A stretch of DNA of 64,000 bases from Eutypella sp. D-1 (Eukaryota; Ascomycota; Sordariomycetes; Xylariales; Diatrypaceae), in the NCBI GenBank assembly GCA_023313575.1, contig JAJTTP010000021.1, positions 372,001 to 436,000 of the forward strand, in the 5' to 3' direction. Positions 33,830-45,408 of this stretch are shown here, in pieces (within the stretch, counting starts at the first letter, position 1; the number at the start of each line of letters is the position of its first letter). Under the pieces are notes generated by a model. That model ran no database searches and had not been told where the DNA came from. It worked only from the letters and a program-made list of their open reading frames with translations. A program made the translations under genes and the position numbers.

Positions 33830-36314
33830 CTTGGAAGTCAAAGCTCGAAAATGATTTGCATGCAGATAGACGAAGAGAGCAAGGAATAACACAAGCACGC
33901 TGTTGCAGAACAAGTCGAAGCTAACGCACTCTACTAAGTTCAGAGCCCACAGAGGAAGCATTCATTGATGGGCCTTGAGTTTCGGATTGGGAGATTTACT
34001 GGAGAAGCGGACCCGTATTGATGCACTCAAGCCAGGAGAACCGTATGATTGTTAAGCGTCCAGCGTCTTGAGAAGTGGAAATAATCATAAGCTACCAGAG
34101 CTGGCAAGCCACTCGGCCTCCGTCCCGCTGGCATTGCGTCATGGAGTGAAATGGGACTGCAAGTGATGACTTACTACTTACCTACCTACGGAGTAGAACT
34201 ACTAAAACAGGCCTACAAGTCCAGCCAGCGTAATCCATGGAGGGGGTCTGGCCAATCCTGATCCCAATTACGCTCTCGCCGGAGCATCAAGACAGGGGTC
34301 TGAGGGCCAAGGAAGAGCGCTAGCTATAGTTCCCGGCTCGTCGTCGTCATTAAGCCCAACTCCAAGCTACTATGTACTTCGTATAGAGAATACAGAGAAG
34401 GTTGGAAGGGTGTTTGCCCCACAAGTAGGCATATAATGAATTCTGCTGTCATCCACGAAGAAATAAAGGTTGACGTTGGGATAAGAGGCAAATTCAAACC
34501 GTTACTCCATCATGCCATGAGACAGACATTGTATCAGTCGCAAAGTGTTCAGTTTAGGTAGGACACACTGGGGCCCGGGATTCCGCGTGGCTAGTCCTGG
34601 ACCGGCCCGCTGGCTAGCGACATTTGCCCGCGGAACTCAGTGGGAAACGACGCGACAAATTGGGATTCTGAACACTAGTGAGACCAGGTGCTTTTGAGAG
34701 CACCAGATGGAATTAGAGCATAAAGTCGCAAGAGGCAATATTAGGCAATGACCAACATAATCATACCAGATCGGCATGGCGTTCGACTCGATATGGTTGT
34801 TTTGAAACGAGAGCCGACAAGATGGCAGGACGGCATGAGACTGCAGGTCATACTAGATCAAGTCCGCAACCGCACAATGCCCACGCAGCTTTAGTAGGAA
34901 CAGATACCTTAGGCAGCTGAATCGCGTGTTACCAACCGTGTGCCGTTCCGTCCGACCATGTGCATTCCCAACTGCACTGTTTAGTCTGTGCACCGACGAT
35001 AAGAGCCGTCCTCCCCGTATCACGGTCGCACTCGGTCACACAATCGACGGTGTGAAACCCGACCAACTCCTCGTTGTAAATGGAGGGGATGCGGGGAGGG
35101 AAAAAGGGATGGGATGAGAAGATGTGGGAGAAAGAAATGACTAGAATACGGAACTTGAACCGACCCGACGGGGAACCGGAACGCGCCTCCAATGAGAGAA
35201 TCTGAGAGTTTCCGCGAGGACCCCATAATATGGCTAGTGACATTATGTGGCTGAAAATATGCTAGAAACGACCAGCTTGCCGTGCTTGCTCACTTACCGA
35301 TTATCTCCCTTGCTTTCGATTGCACTATTCGAGGTTACATTACAAAGCTTAGAACCAACTGGTATCGCAGAGTCTTTAGTGCCGACTATCGTAACGAAGT
35401 AGACAGTCGTTTCAACTATGGCTGCTGGGGAACACCAGCTTTAATTCGCCAGCATCGTAGATAAGTACCTAGTTGCCTGGGACTAGCTGGTGAGATCCTT
35501 GATCCTTGTATCTACTTGGTTTGCGATACACGATGCTGCACTACCGCAGTCGCACAGGCTGCACGAACACAGCGGAAACCGTTCGCTCGCGCATGCATAC
35601 CGTAATAACCATCGTGGAACCTGACAGTAACCTCATCCGACGATGCCGTACATGGGCAGCCTGTATTTGAGGGGGTGGGATTTGGGCGCGTCCAACTATT
35701 AACCATCCAACGCCGCGATGCCATACACATTAGGACTTCTACAGGCCAGGCTATTGTAGCTTGTAATTAAATTATAGCATCTAACAAGAAACTCGCCTGA
35801 GCGGGGTCGGCTTTTAACATATCCATATTCCCTCCCTATTATTACATGTGTCGTAAAAGTCATCTAGATATGTGGGAAAACATGTCCGAGTAGATCAACA
35901 ACAGGTATACCGCTTCTTTTGATACAAAAAACAAATGGAAATGGTTCCAAGTACGCCCTACGCCTGGGCTCGCACCAATCAGTGTATGCCTCGCCCCAAT
36001 ATGACGAGGGGGGGACAAGTGACAGTGAAATAACCACACAACCATGATGTGGCTTGGCCTGCAGCTCCAGGGAGTGCGTCGGGTTCACAAACCCTCCCTG
36101 TTCGGAACGAATCAAACAAAAAGCATTCGTTAGTTACTGGTTTTCTCAGCCGTCGCTTTCGTCATAGGTTAGCTTCGGGGCGAAAAAGAAGAGAGACGAC
36201 GCAACTCTCACACAATGCCACATGGGTTCTAACCGTTCCCCGGGGGTTTATGAGGGGACTAACAAGCGCCAAAAGTACAAATTGAGTCTTGGGCCGGGGA
36301 GACTCATAACATAA
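33830..36314. other. Long spacer with possible decayed cysteine-rich fragments
   Basis: No complete gene is supported. On the minus strand, two short cysteine-rich open stretches occur: 35512-35690 (GCPCTASSDEVTVRFHDG) and about 34929-35070 (VDCVTECDRDTGRTAL). No signal-peptide exon or convincing intron joins them. A TACCTACC-type word occurs near 34180. Confidence 0.35.
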
Positions 36315-37029
36315 TTATGTTTCTCTGTTCCCAATCGCAAGATGCCATTAGAATTTGGCGTATGGGCAGGATGAAAAGCCAAAAAAAGGAAAATAAAAAA
36401 CAGCACCCAAAGTAAAAGGAATATGACAAGGGGAGGTAGGTGTAAGGTATTTGTACATACAAGAGAGCCAGCGTCAGATCACCGTGAATCCGCGCCTTGA
36501 GCGTGACCTCGACCTCGAGATTGAGGTCGAGCCGGAGCTTGAGGGGGTTCTTCCCACCATCACCACCGCTCTTGGTCGTCTGTTGCTGTTGTTGCTGTTG
36601 CATCTGAAGCTGCTGCTGCTGCTGCTGCTGTTGGTACTGCTGCGGCTGGCGCTGGCGCTGACGTGGCGCCAACTGCTTCCCATTGCCGCCGGCGCCATCT
36701 TCGTCGTAGTTGTTATGATTCTCCTTCTCGCTGTCGTACCACGAGGGCTGGTTCCGGCTTGCGTTGCGCCGACGTCGGCGCCGCGTCCTTGATACCGAGG
36801 GCTCCGCCGACTCCGCGCGCGCCGGCTTCGGCTTCTGCTGCTGTTGCGGCTGTGACTGTCTCTTGGGCGTCGGCGAGCGCTGCTCGGCCGCGTCGTCTTC
36901 AGCCTGTTCGTCACCGGCATTGTCCTGTTCGCCCTGCTCTTGTTCGTCGTCCTGGGCAGGATCTTGTTGTTGCTCCTCGTCATCCTGATAAGGCTGCTCC
37001 ATGTTGTCTTCAAAGTTGGTCGACGACAT
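36315..37029 (-). CDS. Arg/Gln-rich protein with conserved LDLNLEVEV C-terminal tail (copy A)
   Basis: Exon 1 is 37029-36461. A GTATGT donor interrupts the codon after LALL, and a second exon is proposed at 36324-36315 (tail ending LLET), giving 192 residues. The alternative acceptor two bases further in gives a slightly longer tail. The body is acidic then Gln-rich (DDEEQQQDPAQDDEQEQG), has a basic run (RTRRRRRRNASRN), and a poly-Gln tract of about 25 residues broken by Met and Leu. The C-terminus is PLKLRLDLNLEVEV followed by TLKARIHGDLTLALL. This tail is nearly identical to that of the gene at 39.9 kb. The alternating polar/hydrophobic pattern suggests a beta-strand pair. No enzyme motif, signal peptide or membrane segment is visible. 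Confidence 0.65.
36508..36531. repeat. 9-bp inverted repeat inside the conserved tail, copy A
   Basis: CTCGACCTC at 36508-36516 and its exact reverse complement GAGGTCGAG at 36523-36531 are separated by six bases. Because of this symmetry, both strands encode an L-D-L-E-(I/V)-E-V-like peptide. The same structure occurs at the matching place in the paralogue at 40.35 kb. Confidence 0.8.
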
Positions 37030-38155
37030 ATTGGCTGTAATCGTCCTTTGTTTCGGTTTTTCGATGCGTTTATCGTGATTGATGAGGCTTTTGTTACTTT
37101 TATCTTCACGCGACAGACAACTTGGCCATGTGAGGTAGGACGCTACTAGTGGCAAGTAATCTAGATTTAATGTCCTCATCATCTCTGCATTCGCCTCATT
37201 CGCGTAAAGCGCCCAAGCCACCCTGATATCCCATTCTGCTCACACATGCTCCGAGGGCAGTGACGCAATCCCTTGACGAAGGTGGCCCAAGCAAGGAAAG
37301 GGGCCACCAGTTATGCACATGAGGTGCATACATATGTAGCCAAGTACGTATTTCCAGGGCTGGAGGAGGGTGTAATCAAGTTACAAAACCGGGTTTCCGA
37401 CGATCGAGATCTCCCATTACGCATCGCTATAGACCCACCCCTGAAGCGAGAGACCTCGTGTGTCCGGCCCGTGTCTGAGACTGCAACTGTTGTTTCTCGC
37501 AGCTGATCAGCAAACTTGAGGTCGAATGAGTCGTATTTCGAAATAGCATGCTAGTAGTGTTCGGGTTTCATACAAATCTCCTTAGCTGTGTCTTGATATT
37601 CAGCAGATGAAACGAAATGTTCTTTGGCTAACACTTCTTGGCCATTGCTATTTTTGTCGATCTATGTACGAAACATCGCACTATCATGGCCTATGCCGAG
37701 TAGTATGGTGCCAGGGATGGGTCACATTTTAGCGGGGTTATTACTATCACTTGATAGGGCTTAATAGGGCTTCACACGTAGCGTTCGATATGTAAGCTTG
37801 TCCTTGTGGGCCGTATGGCTGACGAGGTGACTTCATCACAGCTGCCCCAATAGTACCACTGTGTACGTTGACGGGCAACCGACGAGGATCAAGAACTTGA
37901 TTTTTATTCTCCGAACCATCCACACCTTTTTTTGCTCCTTCCTGAAGGCCGGTAGTATAGTCAGAACACTGTTGGCCAGACCCCAAAACCCTTATTCCTA
38001 CGACCCAAAAATACCTATCTACGTACATGAAAGATCTCCCACGTGGAGTTACGAGTCCGTAGGTCCCAGCACAGGTCACTTCGCGGTACCTGACACTTCC
38101 AAAACACGCATAGTTGCCCACCACCAGCCACCATAAGTCGTCAGCTAGCCCCTAG
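37030..38155. other. Divergent intergenic region
   Basis: It lies between the start of the minus-strand tail gene and the plus-strand gene at 38156, so it should hold both promoters. No other gene is seen. Confidence 0.45.
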
Positions 38156-38873
38156 ATGGCACTGTCGACACTCGGCCTGATGGTTGTTGGTGCGATCCCT
38201 ACGGTTATCGGCGTCGCGGAGGCGATCGACGCGCAGAAGAAACAGAACCAGCAGGCCAAAGACAGGATTAAGTTTCATCTAACGGCCAAATTCTCACCGG
38301 ACGAAGGGGTACCAGAACAACAGGCATTCGCCGTGTTCAAGGACGACAAAGTAGGTGACGAAGCAACTCGTATTCCCACGGGCCTCCTGAATGCAGGACT
38401 AGTCAGGTGGACATGATGCTCACCAGACTTTGCACTGTCTCCAGCTCTATCTAGACCACCCATCCCACCCAATCGAAGGAGGATTCCGCTTCAACGGCTA
38501 TTATTTCGGGTACCCGTGCCCTGAAGGGCATCAGGGGCTGGTAGCGCCGATGGCAGGCGATACGCCCATGTTGAAGTGGATATACGCGGACAAAGAGACG
38601 GGGCTGCTACGGCACGGGAGCCGGTCGGAGACGATGGGCCACGTCATCGGACCATGGAGCTGGACGGAAGACGAGGAATACCTTACGCTAGAGGGTGAGC
38701 GCGGCCGCTTTGTCGCCGTTGAGAACCCCGATGGTGCCTGGACTGTACATTATGACCGTGCCGGCGCCGGCGAGCTCGAGGACGCATTACCAGACGCCCT
38801 CCAGATTGTCGATATCGAGCTACACCGCGAGCTTCAGCTCGGCGTCTCGAGTAGATACACACGAGGTGACTAA
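38156..38873 (+). CDS. Uncharacterised small fungal protein (2 exons)
   Basis: Exons 38156-38350 and 38445-38873, joined by a 94-bp intron (GTAGGT...CTCCAG), give 207 residues. The N-terminus (MALSTLGLMVVGAIPTVIGVAEAI) is hydrophobic and could be a signal anchor. The rest matches a frequent but unnamed Pezizomycotina family whose pattern is visible here: FAVFKDDKLYLDHP, then GYYFGYPCPEG, then LKWIYADKETGLLRHG, then GHVIGPWSWTEDEEYLTLEG, then RFVAVENPDGAWTVHYDR. The intron removes a segment that would otherwise break the conserved DDK-LYLDHP join. Function is unknown. It sits between the two copies of the conserved-tail gene. Confidence 0.8.
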
Positions 38874-39937
38874 AGTCTAGAGTAATAACTTTTCTCGTGA
38901 CGGTGCGCATCGCTAGGGACGGGTAGAGCGGAATGGCTTAGCCTTCAACCAACTTAGGTCAGCGCGTGCATGCATAGCGGGTGGAGTTCAGGAGAGTTCC
39001 GGTGCGGACGTGCGTTGCCAATGTTTCCTTAGATAGTATACGCAGCACGGTATTTTCCAATGATATTCATTAGGTGACGATCCAGGGACACGGGGCCAAG
39101 TCTCGAGTACTTCCGAGTCACATGTAATTACCGATGACTAACACCTAACGTTCAAAGACATCGTCTCAGTCGAGGGCCGTAACGTGACGAAAAGTTGACA
39201 CAGCACACATCCACACATGCAAGACATGTCGACCCAAGAACGCGGCACCTCCACATCTTACAGCCCGTCGGACGAGACCATTCCCTTTACAGTGCCAAAG
39301 CCGATCAGTGCTCCCACTAATTAACATATGTGGCTTATGAAGTCATTCCAGCCACCATCTACCCCCCTTATATACCCACACCTCATCCCGGCCAGTTATA
39401 GCGCCCTGAAACGGAAATTACTGTATCGATGATGTTGTGGGTTCGAAGCAGTTATGGAATACTCGGTAACGCTTGGTCCAATCGTAGATCTTCGATGCAT
39501 GCGTAACATTCTGAGAAGGGATCCCCAAAAGGGGTGTCAGAGGCTTGTCCGGCTTACACCCCATGCCTGCACGCCACCAACTCTGAGAAGAAAACAGGAT
39601 TCCAGGAGACATTCCGTCTTCGACATCTAGATCTGGACCACAGCGTGACGTTGACTGCGTCCAGCATGACATATCACAGTGTGGGAGGGTCAGCCAATGG
39701 CACCCATCACATCCCCCCTTGTCGTATCGACCCAGCCGTGGCTGTGAGTATGGATATTTCGAAAATATGTAAATACTCTACTCCTCCAAGCCATTAAAGT
39801 TTAGATCAGTCCTAGGTAGTCGCATTCCATCTAGATCTAAAAAGAAAGTTTCGAGTTATTCTTCTTTACGCATGCTCCAAGGCGGAATACTATCACACCC
39901 AAGTAATCCATCGTAGCGAAACATAACAGAAGTCACC
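38874..39937. other. Intergenic spacer
   Basis: About 1 kb with no supported gene, upstream of the second tail gene. The open frame at 39534-39797 has no family signal. Confidence 0.4.
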
Positions 39938-40632
39938 ATGTCCTCCCCCACCCCTTCACAGACCGGTTCCCGCTCCAGAAGCCGCCGTAGTCGTGCCCGC
40001 TCACGACGCCAGCGCCAGCAAGAGCAGGACGGCACACCGGCGCAGCCTAGTGCGTCCAACAACAACTATGACGACGAGAGCGCAGAAGAGGAGATCCAGT
40101 CACCAGCGCCGCGGCAGCGGCGTCGCGGGCAGCGGACGCAGCAGCAACAGAATCAGAACGGCGACGGCGGTCTCCTAGGTGGCCTCACGAATGGCGGGGG
40201 CGTGGACCAGCTCCTGCCGACAGGCCAAGTTGGCGAGACGGCGGGCAACCTAGTCAACGGCGCCACGGGCGCGCTGGGCAACGTCGCGGGCGGCGCTCTG
40301 CAGAACCAGCAGCAAGGCGGCGGTGGCAAGAGCGATACCCTTCGCCTCAGGCTCGACCTCAACCTCGAGGTCGAGGTCACTCTCAAGGCCAGGATCCACG
40401 GTGATCTCGAACTTGCTCTGCTGTAAGTCCCAACCCTTTCCGTCTTTGTTAACCAGTCCTCCCATTTTCTCATTCCCATACCGTATCGTACCTTGGTATG
40501 ATCTCTGTCCATGGGCAAAGTTCTACTTCTCGCATCACAGTTCACCGTACTATGTCATATCCCATCTACGCCTTTCCGTATCCGTATCTGAACATTGTTT
40601 CTGATGGGCTTTATTCAAGGGACGGCTCTTGA
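39938..40632 (+). CDS. Arg/Ser-rich protein with conserved LDLNLEVEV C-terminal tail (copy B)
   Basis: Exon 1 is 39938-40422, ending at a GTAAGT donor in the same codon where copy A is interrupted. A second exon is proposed at 40620-40632 (LALLDGS). If unspliced, the frame stops at 40426, so the tail is complete either way. The product is about 165 residues. It starts with an Arg/Ser block (SRSRSRRSRARSRRQRQQ), has a second basic block (RQRRRGQRTQQQQ), then a Gly/Asn/Leu-rich linker (GLLGGLTNGGG). It ends in TLRLRLDLNLEVEV followed by TLKARIHGDLELALL. It is related to copy A by tail sequence and intron position, and is placed head-to-head with it 2.9 kb away. Function is unknown; the basic blocks could bind nucleic acid (inference). 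Confidence 0.65.
40352..40375. repeat. 9-bp inverted repeat inside the conserved tail, copy B
   Basis: CTCGACCTC at 40352-40360 and GAGGTCGAG at 40367-40375 flank a six-base loop (AACCTC). The arms and spacing are the same as in copy A. It lies fully within the codons for the tail. Confidence 0.8.
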
Positions 40633-43600
40633 GCCCCATCATACCTGTCTCAATATCCCCTGTCTTGTCATTAGCACATATCCGTGCATCCAGCTGAGCG
40701 CTGTTTCTGATACTTCTGTAAAGGGATACCTCCTAAAATACGGCCCAACAACAAAATTGTATGTGAGATATGCGATGTAGAATGGAATACCAATGAGGTA
40801 TATACTACCCCGCCTCTCGCTTTCCCCTTCATGTATCGTCTCCCTTGCACACACTTTACTTCTTGCTTTCACTCTTTCCATATACGTACCATCATCACAC
40901 AATCACTTCGACCTATAGACAGCAGATACGGCTTGAAAAACGCACATACTAATAGGTTTAGGAACTAAAAGCACGATGTAACGAGTTTCAGATCTCTACG
41001 CCTTTCCTTTACCACTCCGTTTACCCAACGGTTCAGTTTCTTGGGTTTCTGTTTTGCTTTTCTTCTTAATCTATATGCAGGCCTGTGTTCTGTTTGGCTG
41101 CGGGGAATCGGTCTTTATTCGAGTAATAAATCTTCATCACGAGGAAGACGGTCGTCTCAACCGCCTCTGCTACTAGACTTCTAATTAATACGAACACATG
41201 GCATTAGACGTCAACAGTCAGAACATAAAGGCCTTCCAGCTATTGACTCGATGTGTATATAAGCTTGCCGTCGTCATACCTATCTAACTAGACGACGTGT
41301 GCCTCTTCTATATGTAGTGTGACGTAGCCAAGCCCTCGAATACGCTGAATATGACATTATAGGTACCGTAACACCCGAGACGGGTGCGTGCACGGCGGCG
41401 ACGTGCGCCCAAAGCCGCTTAGCCACAGCGTTCTGCCCGCAGTGCAGCATTTCCCCGAGACTTTCTTCCATCACTATTTTTCTTCCCGCCGAGGTACCCC
41501 GCGACAGCTATAATAGTGGCGCACAATATAGTACGACGGTCCGATGACATGTCAGCTTCTAGCATCAGCCATTAATTCAATATCCGAAGCCAATATATCG
41601 ACCACGTCCGTAATCCACGTAGAGACGTCGGCCGCCTTCCTGTCGAAATAGATAACCCCGTGGCGGATGCTGGAATCTCCGAGGTCGTGACATAACACAA
41701 GAGGACGGAGTCCAATGTGCTTACATGTATGCACCGTTGCACGGCAATTAATCGACATACCCGGCCCCAATCACTGGATAATAGCATCATGAAGTCATGT
41801 TATCGTGCACCATGACCTTCGGCAATGGATATGCTGGTGGGGGCCCCCCAGCGCAGAGTTGAGGGCATCATCTCGCGAGCTGTACTCAGCCGTCCATCAA
41901 CGAGCCCCCCGTTGGGTGATGCTAGATCCATAAGGAGAAAATCATGATGTTTTTGACGCCCCTAAAAGTTCTCTCGGGTCTAGGGTTCTTCTAGAGAGGA
42001 GCCACACTCGACTCGTATGCCATCCTGCAGCGACATCATGAGTTTTTCCTTTTTCTCAAGTGCTACCCCATATAGTAGTGTATTGCTTGCCCGCGTCGTC
42101 CGATACTCGATCGGGGTAGGGTCAGACTGACGCCAGACCAACCAATGCATCCTGCCCCCCGGAAGATAAGGCTGTTGTGCGTAGGCGTTCCGCGGACGGG
42201 GATGTTCGTCCCGCAAGAGTGGGTCTTCAGAACCCTACCGGCTCTGGTGATGCTGTAGGACTCAGATCTCTTAGCTGAATGAGTGCGACCTCGGGCCGCC
42301 TTCAGTCTACCATCTGCTTACCCTGCCAGAAGCCCAACTGGACACACTCAACCCCTGAACCTCAAGTATGGCATCTGTACCTCATGTCGGTTTGGGGTAA
42401 TGTGCGAGTTATATACTGGACAGGTCTACCCGACTCTGGGGAGAGGGGCCGGATAGGAAGCCCTGTTGCGATTCACCAGCCCCTCTTCCTGGTGGCATCG
42501 TGATACTTGGTGTCCATCACTTGAGATACCCAAGTGAAGTGTAGATTCGAGCATCTTCTTCTGGAGCTCAGGATGACAGTATATAAAGTCAAAACGAAGT
42601 CAACAGGTAGGCGCTTTGTCAGCTGTCATTTGTCAATAGGCGCGCTGGTCGCTTGTCCTGTCTGTCTATCTGTCTGTCTTGCGTGGATAAACACACGCAG
42701 GCAGCATCTGCGTGATACCAGTTGAGTATTGACCATGATATTGTTAATGAAATTTCAGTGTTCTTACCATATCGATTCTAGTTAGGCAGGTCACACATAA
42801 TCTTAGCTGAAATGTCTTACCGACCACCCTGAGGCTTGACCTTTTCCTTTCAGCCCCTCCCAGTTAAACACCATTGGGTTCCAATGTGAAGACATGCTCG
42901 GTAAGCTGTCAAAGAGGCTGGACACCACGTTGATTTCATTCAACCAGGACATCTTATCTCTTCTTTTTCGGTACAGGACCAGATGTTACATGGACAGATA
43001 TGCTGTGCGACAGATAGTAGTGAGGTGGTGGAGACAAGGCCATTAGGGGCACCCCCTGAATTATTGGAACTTCTACAGCTCTACTGGCCAAAATGCAATT
43101 CATCTTTATATCTAATATGTGAAACAGAATGACTGCAATAATGGAGGAATGAAGTACCCATGTCGTTGAATTTTCACATATATACCTCACCAGGTACTTA
43201 GGTAAGTACGGTAGGTAGGTATAGATATATATTGAGCTGGTCGTCCCTCTCATTTAATGCACCTTTCTCCTGTACTTGCTTAGCTTGGTAGGTACTTCGG
43301 GTAGCAAACACAGCTTAAAAGGTGGGCTCCTTTGTTTCATCCTGTCTATTCGGTATGCTGAGGCAGGAACGACTAACAAGATAAACAGGCAGTCGGTACC
43401 TACCCAGGTGAGTGTGACCGGAACCTTGGAAATTCTTCAATTTAATTAGTGATAGATACCTACCTAGGTACTGGTTGACCCAAGTACCTACCTACAGTAT
43501 TCAGAGGTATATAGGAAAATGAGATGGACCTTGTCGCTTACCAGGCTATCTACCTAGGTAGGTACTTAACGCTCTCACTTCCATACAAATCTACCTATTT

Positions 43601-43966
43601 GTATAATAGGAAGTAGCCTATTTACAAGGGAGTACTGGCATTGCCAGAATCAATGGATAGCAACTGAGGGGTCGAACCAGGCAACCGTGGAAGCAATTCG
43701 AGCAGTAACACAACCGAGAATAAAAACAACTACAGGTAATTCAACAGTCGGGGAGGTTATAACGACACATAACCCCTCTCGTCATTGTGTTAGGGCAGTG
43801 ACAACGAAGGCGCCAGAGGTATGTGTCATCTTGACTTCAACTTAAGTATCATCAGCACTGACCCCAGATAGCCAGGATTCAAGTCGCGTCATACAATCAA
43901 ATCACACCACAGGCTATAGAAAGACAGAGGAGAGTACATTACCTTAACACCGTAAATCCTTTTCCA
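40633..43966. other. Long gene-free spacer, TACCTAGG-rich at its end
   Basis: About 3.3 kb without a supported gene. Tetranucleotide-like TCTG/TCTA runs occur near 42660-42680. From about 43190 to 43570 the words TACCTA, CCTAGG and TAGGTA recur many times, as a dispersed low-complexity motif rather than a strict tandem array. Confidence 0.5.
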
Positions 43967-44521
43967 ATGTCTCCTCTCACCAGTACCACGATTCTCAGTG
44001 GCGAGGCCGCCCCGCAGACAACCACCGCTATAGGAAAGGAGGCGGCGGCAGCAGCATCGGCTGCTCTGACTATGGAGACAACCATCATGACCGGGCCTTC
44101 GCAACAGACGCTGAAGCTGATGAACGACTCGGTCTTGGGCAGTCTGATAGCAATGAGCCTTTTATGGGTACTGCTTGTCGTCTTCTTAGCCTGGAACTTT
44201 GCCGATATCGAGTCCCCCCTGTCCTTCGTCCGCCGCATGCGCCAGCGTACCATGGGCGGGGCTATGATGCCGCCGGCAGTCAAGACCGACCGCAGCAAGC
44301 GACAGGCGGCCTTCATCGCCGAGGCACTCGAGCGCCAGCGGCTCCTCCGCTCCGATCCCAACTCTACGCCTGAGCCCGAGCTCAAGGTCTTCATGCCCCC
44401 CTGCAACGATGAAGCGTCCGAGGTTGAGAGGGGAATGCAGAAGATGAAGAGGAGGTATAGGGGCATGGCTGAGGTGGAAATGGTGGAGCTGGTGTCCCCT
44501 GTCGTCATTCCAATGACGTAG
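43967..44521 (+). CDS. Small single-pass membrane protein 1
   Basis: An intronless 184-residue protein. The first about 55 residues are Ala/Thr-rich without a signal peptide. One strong membrane segment follows (VLGSLIAMSLLWVLLVVFLAW, about 57-77), then a basic cytoplasm-like tail with FVRRMRQR and RSKRQAAF. The tail ends in charged, helix-prone sequence (KMKRRYRGMAEVEMVEL). By the positive-inside rule, the N-terminus would face out and the C-terminus in. No family is recognised. It is the first of four similar-sized single-pass genes on this strand. Confidence 0.6.
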   Translation: MSPLTSTTILSGEAAPQTTTAIGKEAAAAASAALTMETTIMTGPSQQTLKLMNDSVLGSLIAMSLLWVLLVVFLAWNFADIESPLSFVRRMRQRTMGGAMMPPAVKTDRSKRQAAFIAEALERQRLLRSDPNSTPEPELKVFMPPCNDEASEVERGMQKMKRRYRGMAEVEMVELVSPVVIPMT

Positions 44522-44523
44522 TG

Positions 44524-44731
44524 ACATATCTCGGTTGACAGAAACAGGACTGAGATTAGACTGAACGTTCAGCACAGAGCTGGCAATGATGATCATGATG
44601 GTCATGATTTACGATACCCTTTGATGAACATATCTCGGTTGACAGAAACAGGACTGAGATTAGACTGAACGTTCAGCACAGAGCTGGCAATGATGATCAT
44701 GATGGTCATGATTTACGATACCCTTTGATGA
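44524..44731. repeat. Perfect 104-bp tandem duplication
   Basis: Bases 44524-44627 and 44628-44731 are identical by eye, and a further seven bases (ACATATC) begin a third copy before divergence. Each unit contains GATGATCATGATGGTCATGAT. The duplication starts two bases after the stop codon of membrane protein 1, so it lies in its 3' untranslated region. Confidence 0.9.
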
Positions 44732-45408
44732 ACATATCACGGCTCAACTACAGCCCTCGGAGTTATGTTAGTTGGCAGTCTGGCAGGCAGGATACATACC
44801 TACCCCCCTCCGGCATTCTCATAATCGTACACCCGATTTGCTTTGGTTTACACAATTGAGGATTGTGGGCTGTACACAGAAGACGAGTATTCCAACAATG
44901 TCAAGTGCTCTTTGTTCTCTGTTGAGCACCAGTCAGAGCTCGGCCAAAGCCATACTCCGGGAGTGGCGTGGCAATTTCTTTGTTCCGTTCTAGATCCCTT
45001 CCTACCGGCACCCTCGCTCTAGTCAGTTACTGCTTTGTTTACGGACCCTCCAACTACCTAGCTATATGCTTCATGTGTTCATGTGACTTCGACTTGTTGG
45101 CTTGCAGATTGTATTTTTATCATAGATGCTGCTTACTCCCTATCTCTACTTTCCTGAATTGCGTTATCACTTAATGTACCAACAAACATAGGCGACTCGC
45201 AACTATAGACATCCCATTTCATCCCGGCCGGAGGATCGGCCAGAACAATGAAAGGCCTGGCGATAGTCAGCCACACAGCCAACACATTCAAGTGAGTGGT
45301 CACCTGCTTGCCGCCCACACCCTATCCGCCCACACCCTACTAACTACTGCCAAGCCCAGATTCCGTCCCAGAGAACTCAGGCCCCCCCGGCCCGATCGGC
45401 TCCGGAGA
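44732..45408. other. Intergenic spacer
   Basis: No gene is supported. Bases 45292-45408 are in frame with the next gene but look like leader sequence. Confidence 0.4.
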
